NCBI GenBank assembly: GCA_024281095.1
Contig: JAMXLJ010000020.1
Coordinates: 1-32,930, forward strand
DNA from: Acidimicrobiia bacterium
Lineage (GTDB): Bacteria; Actinomycetota; Acidimicrobiia; IMCC26256; JAMXLJ01
Length of the DNA stretch: 32,930 bases
Direction of reading: 5' to 3'
The notes beneath the pieces were generated by a model, which made no database searches, was not told the origin of the DNA, and was given only the letters and a program-made list of their open reading frames with translations. Shown here piece after piece: positions 1-6,523 of this stretch; the stretch's first letter is position 1, and every line of letters starts with the position of its first letter. The translations under genes were made by a program, and so were the position numbers.

Positions 1-932
1 GCGTCGCTCCTGCCGCCGGCTCGATCACATACGGCGTGTACCGCTCGCCGGAGGCCTGGTCGTAGTACTCCAGCCGCACGCCCGAGTGCTGGCTGTGCGC
101 GGCCAGGTCGTAGTCGGTGCGGTTGGCGATGCCCTCCAGTTCGCCCCACCCCCACGGGAACAGGAACTCGACGTCCGACGTGCCCGCCGAGTAGTGGGAC
201 AGCTCGTCCTGGGTGTGGGGCCGCAGCCGCAGCATGTCACGGGGGATGCCGAGGCTCACGTACCACTCGAGGCGCTCGTTGCACCAGTAGTCGAACCAGC
301 GGGGAGCATCGGCGGGGGGCACGAAGTACTCGAGCTCCATCTGCTCGAACTCCCGGGTCCGGAACACGACGTTCCCGGGCGTGATCTCGTTGCGGAACGA
401 CTTGCCGATCTGGGCGATGCCGAACGGAGGCTTCTTTCGCGTGGTGGTCTGCACGTTGAGGAAGTTGACGAAGATCCCCTGCGCGGTTTCGGGGCGCAGG
501 TACGCGACCGCCGCGTCCTCTTCCACGGGGCCGACGTAGGTCTTGAACATCAGGTTGAACTGGCGGGCCTCGGTGAAGCTGTCCTTCGCACCGCACTTCG
601 GACACGCGCCCGACGCGGGGAGCTGGTCGGCTCGGAGCCGCTCCTGACAGTTGCGGCAGTCGACCAGCGGGTCGGTGAACGTGGCGACGTGGCCGCTCGC
701 CTCCCACACCCGCGGCGACATGAGGATGGCCGAGTCGAGCGGCACGATGTCGTCGCGCAGTTGCACCATCGAGCGGAACCAGGCGTCCTTCACGTTGCGC
801 TTCAGCAACGTGCCGAGAGGCCCGTAGTCCCACGTGGAGCGGAACCCGCCGTAGATCTCGCTGGACGGGAACACGAGACCGCGTCGCTTCGCCAGGTTGA
901 CGACGCGATCCATCACATCGGGGCGGGCCATG
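1..932 (-). CDS. glyS: Glycyl-tRNA synthetase, alpha2 type (C-terminal part missing)
   Basis: Charges tRNA-Gly with glycine in the cytosol. The visible 310 codons start at ATG 932 ([10 protein letters not shown]) and hold the N-terminal and central catalytic part of the single-chain dimeric enzyme. They include a zinc-ribbon-like insertion with Cys92, Cys95, Cys110 and Cys113, then the class II signature RPETAQGIF (residues 146-154) and [23 protein letters not shown]-type motif 2. The gene runs off the left edge, so motif 3 and the anticodon-binding domain are not seen. It lies 42 bases downstream of recO on the same strand, matching the common recO-uppS-glyS neighbourhood. No strong Shine-Dalgarno precedes the start. 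Identification is secure; only the far end is unknown. Confidence 0.95.
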
Positions 933-974
933 AGGGTCGATGCTACCTGGGAGGCCCCGCGTGCCCGGGTGCCA

Positions 975-1694
975 CTACAGGAGTGCGGCGCTGCGCAGAC
1001 GGCGTTCGAGCTGGAACTCGAGCGCGCTGACACCGAGGCGTTCGACGACGCCGATCACCTCGGTGGACGGTGGGTCGGCGAGCGCGCCACGCACGTCGCC
1101 GCCGACGATGCGGCCAAGAAACGCGAGCGCGGCGTCGTCGACGGCCCGCCCGCCCGCGAAGGGCGCGCATTCGTCGCACAGCACGCCGCCTTCGGACAGA
1201 TCGAACGCGGCGAAGGGGCCTTCACCGCCGCAGTGCGCGCAGGTGTCGAGCATCGGGTGGAACCCCTCGAGGCTCAGCAGCTTCCAGAAGAACGCGGGCG
1301 TCACAACTGGTGACGGGGTGAGCGCAAGGGTGCGCAACGCACCGACGAGGAGCCGGTACAACGCAGGGTTGCGCTCCCGTTCGGGCGTGGCCTGATCCAC
1401 GGCCTCGAGCATCGAGATCGCGTGCGTGAGGACGCCGTATCCCTCGCGCAGCGAGCGCAGCACGTCGAGGGTCTCGACCTGTGTGACGACGTCGAGCTCA
1501 CGGCCTTCATAACACTGCAACGCGACGTGGCTCGTGGGCTCGAGGCGCGAACCGAACCGGCTCCCCGGCTTGCGCACACCCTTGGCCACGGCACGTACCT
1601 TGCCGTGGCCCTGCGTGAAGACCGTGACGATCCGGTCCGCCTCGCCGAGCTTGATCGTGCGCAACACGACACCCTGGTCGCGGTACAACGGCAC
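975..1694 (-). CDS. recO: DNA repair protein RecO
   Basis: Recombination mediator that helps load RecA at gaps together with RecR, in the cytosol. The 239-residue protein has the N-terminal OB-fold opening ([20 protein letters not shown]), a helical middle, and a zinc site made by Cys152, Cys155, Cys173 and Cys176 (CAHC and CDEC), as in many bacterial RecO proteins; length is typical. The start is GTG at 1694, the position where the RecO family begins. A TACACT box ends only seven bases before this GTG, so the mRNA could be leaderless. It lies between uppS and glyS, its usual partners, but is separated from uppS by a 142-base gap filled with direct repeats. Confidence 0.94.
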   Translation of the reverse strand: MPLYRDQGVVLRTIKLGEADRIVTVFTQGHGKVRAVAKGVRKPGSRFGSRLEPTSHVALQCYEGRELDVVTQVETLDVLRSLREGYGVLTHAISMLEAVDQATPERERNPALYRLLVGALRTLALTPSPVVTPAFFWKLLSLEGFHPMLDTCAHCGGEGPFAAFDLSEGGVLCDECAPFAGGRAVDDAALAFLGRIVGGDVRGALADPPSTEVIGVVERLGVSALEFQLERRLRSAALL

Positions 1695-1700
1695 GACACC

Positions 1701-1729
1701 AGTGTAGTTACAGGCCTGTCGGGTCGAAA
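1701..1729 (-). promoter_or_regulatory. Candidate recO promoter
   Basis: On the minus strand a TACACT -10-like hexamer (1701-1706) fits the actinobacterial TAnnnT pattern. About 17 bases upstream, TTTCGA falls inside the nearest copy of the 24-bp repeat and sits where a -35 would lie. Transcription would begin at or next to the GTG of recO, giving a leaderless message. The -35 match is poor, so this rests mostly on the -10 and its spacing to the start. Confidence 0.33.
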
Positions 1730-1822
1730 CCGCTCCGGCGTCCCGCCCGTCCGGGCACGCCTCCGCTCATTCTCCCGGCCTGTCGGGTCGAAACCGCTCC
1801 CGGCCTGTCGGGTCGAAACCGC
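1713..1822. repeat. Three copies of a 24-bp direct repeat between uppS and recO
   Basis: Copies lie at 1713-1736, 1777-1800 and 1802-1822 (the last diverges after 21 bases). The shared core, read on the minus strand, is GGTTTCGACCCGACAGGCC. Copies two and three are almost contiguous (25-base period), while copy one is offset by 64 bases. The copies are identical over their 21-base core and lie in a non-coding gap. I see no further copy in this window. They may be a regulator-binding array for recO or a dispersed intergenic repeat; spacing is too irregular for CRISPR. Confidence 0.85.
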
Positions 1823-1836
1823 AGCTCGAAGCCGCG

Positions 1837-2565
1837 TCATTGTTCGTCGACCCCGCCGAAGCGCCGATCCCGGTTCTGGTAGTCGCGGATCGCCTCGAAG
1901 AGGTGCTCGCGACGGAAGTCGGGCCACAGCACGTCCGTGAAGTGCAGCTCGGAGTAGGCAACCTCCCACAGCAGGAAGTTGGAGATCCGGTACTCCCCCG
2001 ACGTGCGGACGAGCAGATCCGGATCGGGCATGTCGGGGGCGTACAGGTGCCGCGCGATGACGCGTTCGTCGACCTTCTCGGGATCGAGCTCGCCGGCGCG
2101 CGCGGCCCGAGCGATGGCCCGGACCGAGTCGACGAGCTCGGCCCGGCCGCCGTAGTTGAAGGCGAACGTCAGCGTCATGCGCCGGTTGCGCGCAGTGAGC
2201 TCCTCGGCATCGGTGATCTGGCGGCGGAGGCGGCCCGGTACCCGCCCACCGCGCCGGCCGATGAACCGCACGCGCACGCCCCGCTCGTGCAAGTCGTCAC
2301 GGCGGCGCAGGAGCAGTCGCTCGTTGAACTGCATGAGGAAGCGCACCTCGTCGAGGGGCCGGCGCCAGTTCTCGGTCGAGAACGCGTACACCGTCATCCA
2401 CCGCAGGCCGATCTCGAGCGCGCCCTCGACCGTGTCGAACAGGGCCTCCTCACCGGCCGCGTGACCTTCCGTGCGGCGAAGGCCCCGGCGCTTCGCCCAG
2501 CGCCCGTTGCCGTCCATCACGATCGCGACGTGACGCGGGATCCGGGTCTCGTCGAGGCCGTGCAC
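1837..2565 (-). CDS. uppS: Isoprenyl (undecaprenyl-type) diphosphate synthase
   Basis: cis-Prenyltransferase that condenses isopentenyl diphosphate units to make the polyprenyl carrier for peptidoglycan and other wall polymers; works at the inner membrane face. The 242-residue protein has the signature HVAIVMDGNGRWAKRRG with catalytic Asp18, the TENW stretch near residue 64, and the C-terminal RTSGE-YRISNFLLWEVAYSEL block (from residue 187). The residue after RTSGE is Tyr where Gln, Leu or similar is usual. The start is GTG 2565. It is divergent from the lipid kinase gene with only 41 bases between starts, and upstream of recO on the same strand. Chain length of the product cannot be told from sequence. 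Confidence 0.94.
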   Translation of the reverse strand: MHGLDETRIPRHVAIVMDGNGRWAKRRGLRRTEGHAAGEEALFDTVEGALEIGLRWMTVYAFSTENWRRPLDEVRFLMQFNERLLLRRRDDLHERGVRVRFIGRRGGRVPGRLRRQITDAEELTARNRRMTLTFAFNYGGRAELVDSVRAIARAARAGELDPEKVDERVIARHLYAPDMPDPDLLVRTSGEYRISNFLLWEVAYSELHFTDVLWPDFRREHLFEAIRDYQNRDRRFGGVDEQ

Positions 2566-2606
2566 GGGCGCTCACGCTAGCCGTGCCTTGGTAAGGTCCC
2601 GCCTCC

Positions 2607-3500
2607 ATGCGCTGGACCGCGGTCGTGAACCCGACCGCCGGCCGGGGCCGGACGCGCCGCATGCTTCCGTCGCTTTCGAACGCGCTCACCGGCACCGACC
2701 TCGACGTCGACATTCACGTCGCGTGCGACGCGCACGACACGCGTGCCGCGGCATGCGACGCGTTCGCGGCCGGTCGTGGCGTCGTGGCCTGCGGGGGCGA
2801 CGGCACCGTCAGCATGCTCGCCGGGGTAGCGGCCGAGACCGGTGGTCTCCTCGGCATCGTGCCCACGGGCGCCGGCAACGACTTCGCCCGGGCCCTCGGC
2901 ATCCCGCGCCGGCGTCCGGCCGCGGCGGTGGATGTCCTGCGGGCCGGAAAGGAGATCCGCGTCGACCTCGGCAAGGCGAACGGCTGCTGGTTCACGTCGG
3001 TCGCCAACACCGGCTTCGACGCCGAGGTGAACCGGTGGGCCAACGGCGTCCGTCACCTCGGAGGCACGGCGCTGTACCTGGCCGGCACGGCGAGAACCCT
3101 CGCGGTGTTCCGTCCACGCCGCTTCCGGGTCGAGATCGACGACGAGCCGCCGCGCTCGGTCGACGCCTGGTTGCTCGCCGTCGGGAACACGCCGTTGTAC
3201 GGCGGCGGGCTGCGCATCGTGCCCGATGCCCGCACCGACGACGGCATGCTCGACCTCTGCATCGTCGAGGCGGCTCCGGTCCGTACGTTCCTGGCGAACT
3301 TCCCGCGGGTGTTTCGCGGCACTCACGTGCGCCATCCCGCGGTCAGCACCACGCGCGGACGGCGGATCACCATCGAGTCGCTCGACCCCCGCCCGATGGA
3401 CGCGTACGCCAGCGGCGAGCTCGTCGGGCCACTGCCCGCGCGTTTCGAAGCCGTGCCGGGCGCGCTGAGGGTGATGGCACCGGCCGTTACGGGACGGTGA
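2607..3500 (+). CDS. Diacylglycerol kinase-family lipid kinase (DagK/YegS-like)
   Basis: Soluble, membrane-associated kinase that phosphorylates diacylglycerol or a related lipid with ATP; substrate not decidable here. The 297-residue protein has the DAGK catalytic-domain motifs: VNPTAGRGR at the N terminus, GGDGT (63-67) for nucleotide binding, and PTGAGNDFAR (86-95). The C-terminal beta-domain carries GNTPLYGGG and SGE (269-271). Most family members have DGE there; the Asp is replaced by Ser but the Glu, the likely base, is kept. The start is ATG 2607; a TAAGGT box at 2592-2597 suggests a near-leaderless transcript. The last 14 bases overlap tail-to-tail with the cupredoxin gene on the other strand. 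It is the only plus-strand gene in the first 20 kb. Confidence 0.88.
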   Translation: MRWTAVVNPTAGRGRTRRMLPSLSNALTGTDLDVDIHVACDAHDTRAAACDAFAAGRGVVACGGDGTVSMLAGVAAETGGLLGIVPTGAGNDFARALGIPRRRPAAAVDVLRAGKEIRVDLGKANGCWFTSVANTGFDAEVNRWANGVRHLGGTALYLAGTARTLAVFRPRRFRVEIDDEPPRSVDAWLLAVGNTPLYGGGLRIVPDARTDDGMLDLCIVEAAPVRTFLANFPRVFRGTHVRHPAVSTTRGRRITIESLDPRPMDAYASGELVGPLPARFEAVPGALRVMAPAVTGR

Positions 3501-3897
3501 TGGTGCCTTCCATGCCCGCGGCGCGATGGCCGGGTAGGTCGCACCAGAAGGTGTACTTCCCCCGCTTCAGGTCGATCTTCGACTGCTGCGTGGAGCCCTC
3601 TCCGACCACGTCGAGGCGGAATCCGGGCACCTTGCTCCCGAACACGAGGGTGTGCTCACCCGACTGCGTGTTCGTGAGCTTGATGAGGTAGACCCCGGGT
3701 TGCGGCACCGTGAACGTCCTCGGCTTGAAGAACAGGTTGCCCGACTCCACCGAGATCGTGTCGAGCGCGGGGCCGGTCGGCTGCTTGTAGCTGCTGGCCC
3801 CGCCGCCGCCGCCACAGCCGGCAAGCACGAGGACGAAAACCACCACCGCGACGGCGCCGCCACGGACGTGCAGCCGGCTGCGAGACATCATGGTCAT
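3487..3897 (-). CDS. Cupredoxin-domain lipoprotein
   Basis: Predicted extracytoplasmic copper protein of 136 residues. A hydrophobic signal segment (14-27) ends in the lipobox LAGC, so Cys28 should be lipidated. The rest is one plastocyanin/azurin-like fold. A type 1 copper site is complete: His82 (EHTLVF), Cys119, His124 and Met129 (CDLPGHRAAGM). The start ATG 3897 overlaps the upstream stop as ATGA, implying translational coupling; ATGs at residues 3 and 4 are alternatives. It is the last gene of the oxidase cluster. That position suggests a role in handing copper or electrons to the caa3 oxidase, but the sequence does not decide between them. It ends inside the 3' end of the lipid kinase gene. 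Confidence 0.86.
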   Translation of the reverse strand: MTMMSRSRLHVRGGAVAVVVFVLVLAGCGGGGGASSYKQPTGPALDTISVESGNLFFKPRTFTVPQPGVYLIKLTNTQSGEHTLVFGSKVPGFRLDVVGEGSTQQSKIDLKRGKYTFWCDLPGHRAAGMEGTITVP

Positions 3898-4604
3898 CCC
3901 GCTTTCGCGGTCGTCGACGGCGCCGCGCCCGGCCCGGGCGCCGGCGCCGCTCCGGCCGCGCCCACGGTGACGGTGGCCTCCATCCCGGCGGCCCGGTGGC
4001 CGGGAATCGTGCAGTAGATCGTGTAGGTCTTGCCCGCCACGAGGTCGACCTTGCCCTGCTTGGGCCCACCGGGCACCGCAAGCTGGAAGTACTTCAGCGA
4101 CGGGTCGTCGAAGACGAGCGTGTGCGTGCCGCCACCGTCGATGTAGTTCACGTTGATGATCCCGGCCGGCACCGTGTACGCCTTCTTGTCGAACGACAGC
4201 GTGGGCTCGGCGGTCACGTCGAGGCTCCCGACCGCCGGGCCGGTGGGCCCCGCAGGCCCGGACGCCGCCTTGTGCTCGTCGGCGTGCCCCACGACGACGG
4301 ACCCGGCCGCGAGCAACAGGCCGAGCGCTCCGGCTACGAGCATCACGAGCGACGACGTCCGCATGCGCGGCGCGGCGGACAGGATCGTCGCCCCCGCAAG
4401 GATCGTGACGGTTGCGAGCGCGGCGACGAGGATCGCGGGGTTGCCTTTGCCCGCGATCAGGACGCGGGAGAAGTTGAGGACGTAGAAGACGACGCCGAGC
4501 ACGGCGACGATCGGGATCCACAGCGCACGGACCATGCGCGCCTTGATCTCGCGTCGCTCACGCTGGACCGGGTCTTCCCCTTGCGGCAGCTCGGCCGTCG
4601 CCAT
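3894..4604 (-). CDS. Membrane-anchored cupredoxin-domain protein
   Basis: A 236-residue protein with a charged cytoplasmic N terminus (1-26) and three hydrophobic segments (about 27-50, 55-76, 84-106). A Gly/Pro linker leads to a C-terminal cupredoxin domain. The type 1 copper ligands are all present: His161 (THTLVF), Cys198, His203 and Met208 (CTIPGHRAAGM). The tail is Pro/Ala/Gly rich. The domain is a clear paralogue of the following lipoprotein (shared PGHRAAGME and HTLVF). The start ATG overlaps the ctaG stop by one base (TGATG), and the stop overlaps the next start (ATGA), so the three genes are probably coupled. I infer a service role for cytochrome oxidase; substrate and redox partner are unknown. 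Confidence 0.85.
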   Translation of the reverse strand: MATAELPQGEDPVQRERREIKARMVRALWIPIVAVLGVVFYVLNFSRVLIAGKGNPAILVAALATVTILAGATILSAAPRMRTSSLVMLVAGALGLLLAAGSVVVGHADEHKAASGPAGPTGPAVGSLDVTAEPTLSFDKKAYTVPAGIINVNYIDGGGTHTLVFDDPSLKYFQLAVPGGPKQGKVDLVAGKTYTIYCTIPGHRAAGMEATVTVGAAGAAPAPGPGAAPSTTAKAG

Positions 4605-5464
4605 CAGTTCGTCAGCCCCATCTGTTGCAGCTCCTGCAGCTCACGGTCCACCGCGCGCCCGCGGCGTGGCGTGTAGCCGCCTTCCTCTTCCGCGAACCAG
4701 CGGAAGAACACGATCGTGATCACCATCCACAATATGAGGCCGCCGCCCAGCTTCATGATCAACCCGGCGACGCGCTGGTCGTCGAGCGTGCTCATGCCGA
4801 AGAGCTGAGGCACGTGCTCGTAGTAGTGGTACAGCGGTGCGCTGCCGAACGTGAGGAATGACGCCGGTACCGTCGGCACCACCGACTGCAGGAAGAGGTA
4901 GACCATCTGGATCGGTGGTGAGTAGCGCGGGATCTCGGGAATCGGGCTCAGGATCGGCAGCCACACGATGATCGCGGTCACGAGGATGATCGTGTGCGCG
5001 ACGAAGTGCGCGAGCCCGTTGTGCAGCGTCAGGTCGACGACCGCCGGCCAGTGCGAGCCGACGAGCACGAGGTTGTAGAGCAGGATCGCGGGCAGGAAGC
5101 GGGCCAGCGTGCGCACGGTGCGAAACAGCCACTCGGGCTGGAGGAGCCAGCGCAGCAACCATGCCGGCGTGCCGAGCAGGAGCAGCGGCGCGGCAACGAG
5201 CGAGAAGGTCATGTGCTGCATCATGTGGATGCTGTAGTTGTGCTTCTCGGCGATGTCGTGCACCGGCCAGTCGGACACGATCCAGATCGCCAGGAGCCCG
5301 AGCGAGAACCACACCAACTGGGCGCGGCTCACGAGGCCGCCGGGTGGCGCGAGCCGGGGGCCGAGGCGCACCAGCGCGAGCCCGTACAGCGTCCCCAGGA
5401 GCGTGACCACGAGCCACACGTCGGGGTGAGGGCTCCAGGCGGGGAAGTGGGCGGCGCCGAGCAT
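4604..5464 (-). CDS. ctaG: caa3-type cytochrome oxidase assembly factor CtaG
   Basis: Polytopic membrane protein needed for assembly of caa3 oxidases, associated with copper delivery to subunit I in Bacillus-type systems. The 286-residue sequence shows about seven hydrophobic segments. It has the family hallmarks: HDIAEKHNYSIHMMQHM with several conserved His and Met residues, a PAWLLRWLL loop, HFVAHTIILVTAIIVWLPI, and YEHVPQLFGMSTLDDQRVAGLIMKLGG near the C terminus. The start is ATG 5464, three bases after the ctaF stop. It lies directly upstream of two cupredoxins, matching a copper-handling module at the 3' end of the oxidase operon. It is the Bacillus/actinobacterial CtaG (DUF1404-like), not the Cox11 protein that shares the name. 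Confidence 0.9.
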   Translation of the reverse strand: MLGAAHFPAWSPHPDVWLVVTLLGTLYGLALVRLGPRLAPPGGLVSRAQLVWFSLGLLAIWIVSDWPVHDIAEKHNYSIHMMQHMTFSLVAAPLLLLGTPAWLLRWLLQPEWLFRTVRTLARFLPAILLYNLVLVGSHWPAVVDLTLHNGLAHFVAHTIILVTAIIVWLPILSPIPEIPRYSPPIQMVYLFLQSVVPTVPASFLTFGSAPLYHYYEHVPQLFGMSTLDDQRVAGLIMKLGGGLILWMVITIVFFRWFAEEEGGYTPRRGRAVDRELQELQQMGLTN

Positions 5465-5467
5465 CGA

Positions 5468-5893
5468 TCAGGCGTGCGAAGCCCAGAAGTGCAGGGTCGA
5501 CAACACGACGAGGAACAACATGATCGCCGCGGCCGCCCCGACCGCGAAGAACCGCCGGTAGATCGGCCGATCGGTGCGCAGGTGCATGTACCAGGCCGCG
5601 ACCAGCACGAACTTCGCGACCATCATCACGAGCAACAACAGGATGATCAGACCGTTCGGGATGTCGCCCTCGAGGTACGACACGGTGACCTCGAGGGCGG
5701 TGAGCACCACGAGCACCACGCCGATCATCACGTACTGGAACGGCGTGGGGTGCGGGCGAACCTCGCCCGGCAGCAGCGGAACCTGCTCGGGCGGGATGTC
5801 GGACAGGGCCTCGGGCTCGGCACCTTGCGGAAGTTCGAGGCCGCCCGGCACCACCTCGGCCTCGCCCGCTGCCGTCGTCTCGGTCTCGCTCAC
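5468..5893 (-). CDS. ctaF: Cytochrome c oxidase subunit IV (prokaryotic, CtaF-like)
   Basis: Small accessory subunit of the heme-copper oxidase, 141 residues. A hydrophilic, acidic, Pro-rich N terminus (1-50) is followed by three membrane segments (about 54-74, 80-100, 112-136). The middle helix reads LLVMMVAKFVLVAAWYMHLRTD, the typical subunit IV signature with MHL near the membrane edge. The start is GTG 5893 with GGAG about ten bases upstream. It lies between ctaE and ctaG with gaps of 12 and 3 bases. Family assignment is good; the long acidic N terminus is more variable than the membrane part. Confidence 0.85.
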   Translation of the reverse strand: MSETETTAAGEAEVVPGGLELPQGAEPEALSDIPPEQVPLLPGEVRPHPTPFQYVMIGVVLVVLTALEVTVSYLEGDIPNGLIILLLLVMMVAKFVLVAAWYMHLRTDRPIYRRFFAVGAAAAIMLFLVVLSTLHFWASHA

Positions 5894-5905
5894 GAGCGGG
5901 GTCTC

Positions 5906-6520
5906 CTACTTCGGAACCAGGTAGATGACCGTGAAGATCACGATCCAGATGACGTCGACGAAGTGCCAGTACAGGCCGGCGATCTCGACCTTCTCGCTGT
6001 CGCCGGCGGCCAGGCGGCCCTGGGTCGACAGACCGAACAGCGACAGCAGCCAGATGATCCCGGCGGTGACGTGCGCGCCGTGGAGTCCGGTCAGGACGAA
6101 GAACGTCGACCCGAAGATGCTCGAGTGCAGCGACAAGTGGTGCTCACGGTAGAAGTTCGTGAACTCGTAGACCTGCCCCCCGATGAACGTGAGGCCGAAG
6201 AGCGCGGTCGCAAGGAGCCAGATCCGGAACCGGCGGTGGTCACCCCGCTGGATGGCGGCGAGCGACAGCACCATCGTGAGACTGCTCATCAGCAGGATGA
6301 ACGACGTCGTCGACGTGAAGGGGATGTCGTACACCTGCGACGGCGTGACCCCGCTGGTGCTCCGGCCCTTGTAGAGCAGGTACGCGGAGATGAACGACCC
6401 GAACAGCAGGAACTCCGACGACAGGAAGATCCACATCCCCAACTTGGCGTTGGTGACCCCTGTCGCGGTGCCGTGTTCGTCGTAGGCATCGTGCGGGGGC
6501 GCGAGCGCGGTCTGCTGCAT
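5906..6520 (-). CDS. ctaE: Cytochrome c oxidase subunit III
   Basis: Subunit III of the aa3/caa3 oxidase, 204 residues with five membrane segments, the short form lacking the first two helices of mitochondrial COX3. Recognisable motifs are KLGMWIFLSSEFLLFGSFISAYLLYK, the central Glu-bearing helix GQVYEFTNF, and the strongly conserved SSIFGSTFFVLTGLHGAHVTAGIIWLL, closing with EIAGLYWHFVDVIWIVIFTVIYLV. The start is ATG 6520, three bases after the ctaD stop, with GGAG provided by the end of ctaD. The His-rich loop LYWHFVDVIW is typical. Identification is secure. Confidence 0.95.
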   Translation of the reverse strand: MQQTALAPPHDAYDEHGTATGVTNAKLGMWIFLSSEFLLFGSFISAYLLYKGRSTSGVTPSQVYDIPFTSTTSFILLMSSLTMVLSLAAIQRGDHRRFRIWLLATALFGLTFIGGQVYEFTNFYREHHLSLHSSIFGSTFFVLTGLHGAHVTAGIIWLLSLFGLSTQGRLAAGDSEKVEIAGLYWHFVDVIWIVIFTVIYLVPK

Positions 6521-6523
6521 CGT

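Noticed and set aside
86-1030. Plus-strand open frame of 314 codons over glyS
   Set aside because: Antisense shadow produced by codon-position GC bias; the minus-strand frame is a clear glycyl-tRNA synthetase.
1713-1822. CRISPR array
   Set aside because: Only three 21-24 bp direct repeats, with spacings of 64 and 25 bases, no cas genes and no uniform spacers.
3898-4521. An N-terminal extension of the cupredoxin lipoprotein
   Set aside because: The frame is open upstream but reads as low-complexity Arg/Gly sequence overlapping the anchored cupredoxin gene; the signal peptide and the ATGA overlap place the start at 3897.
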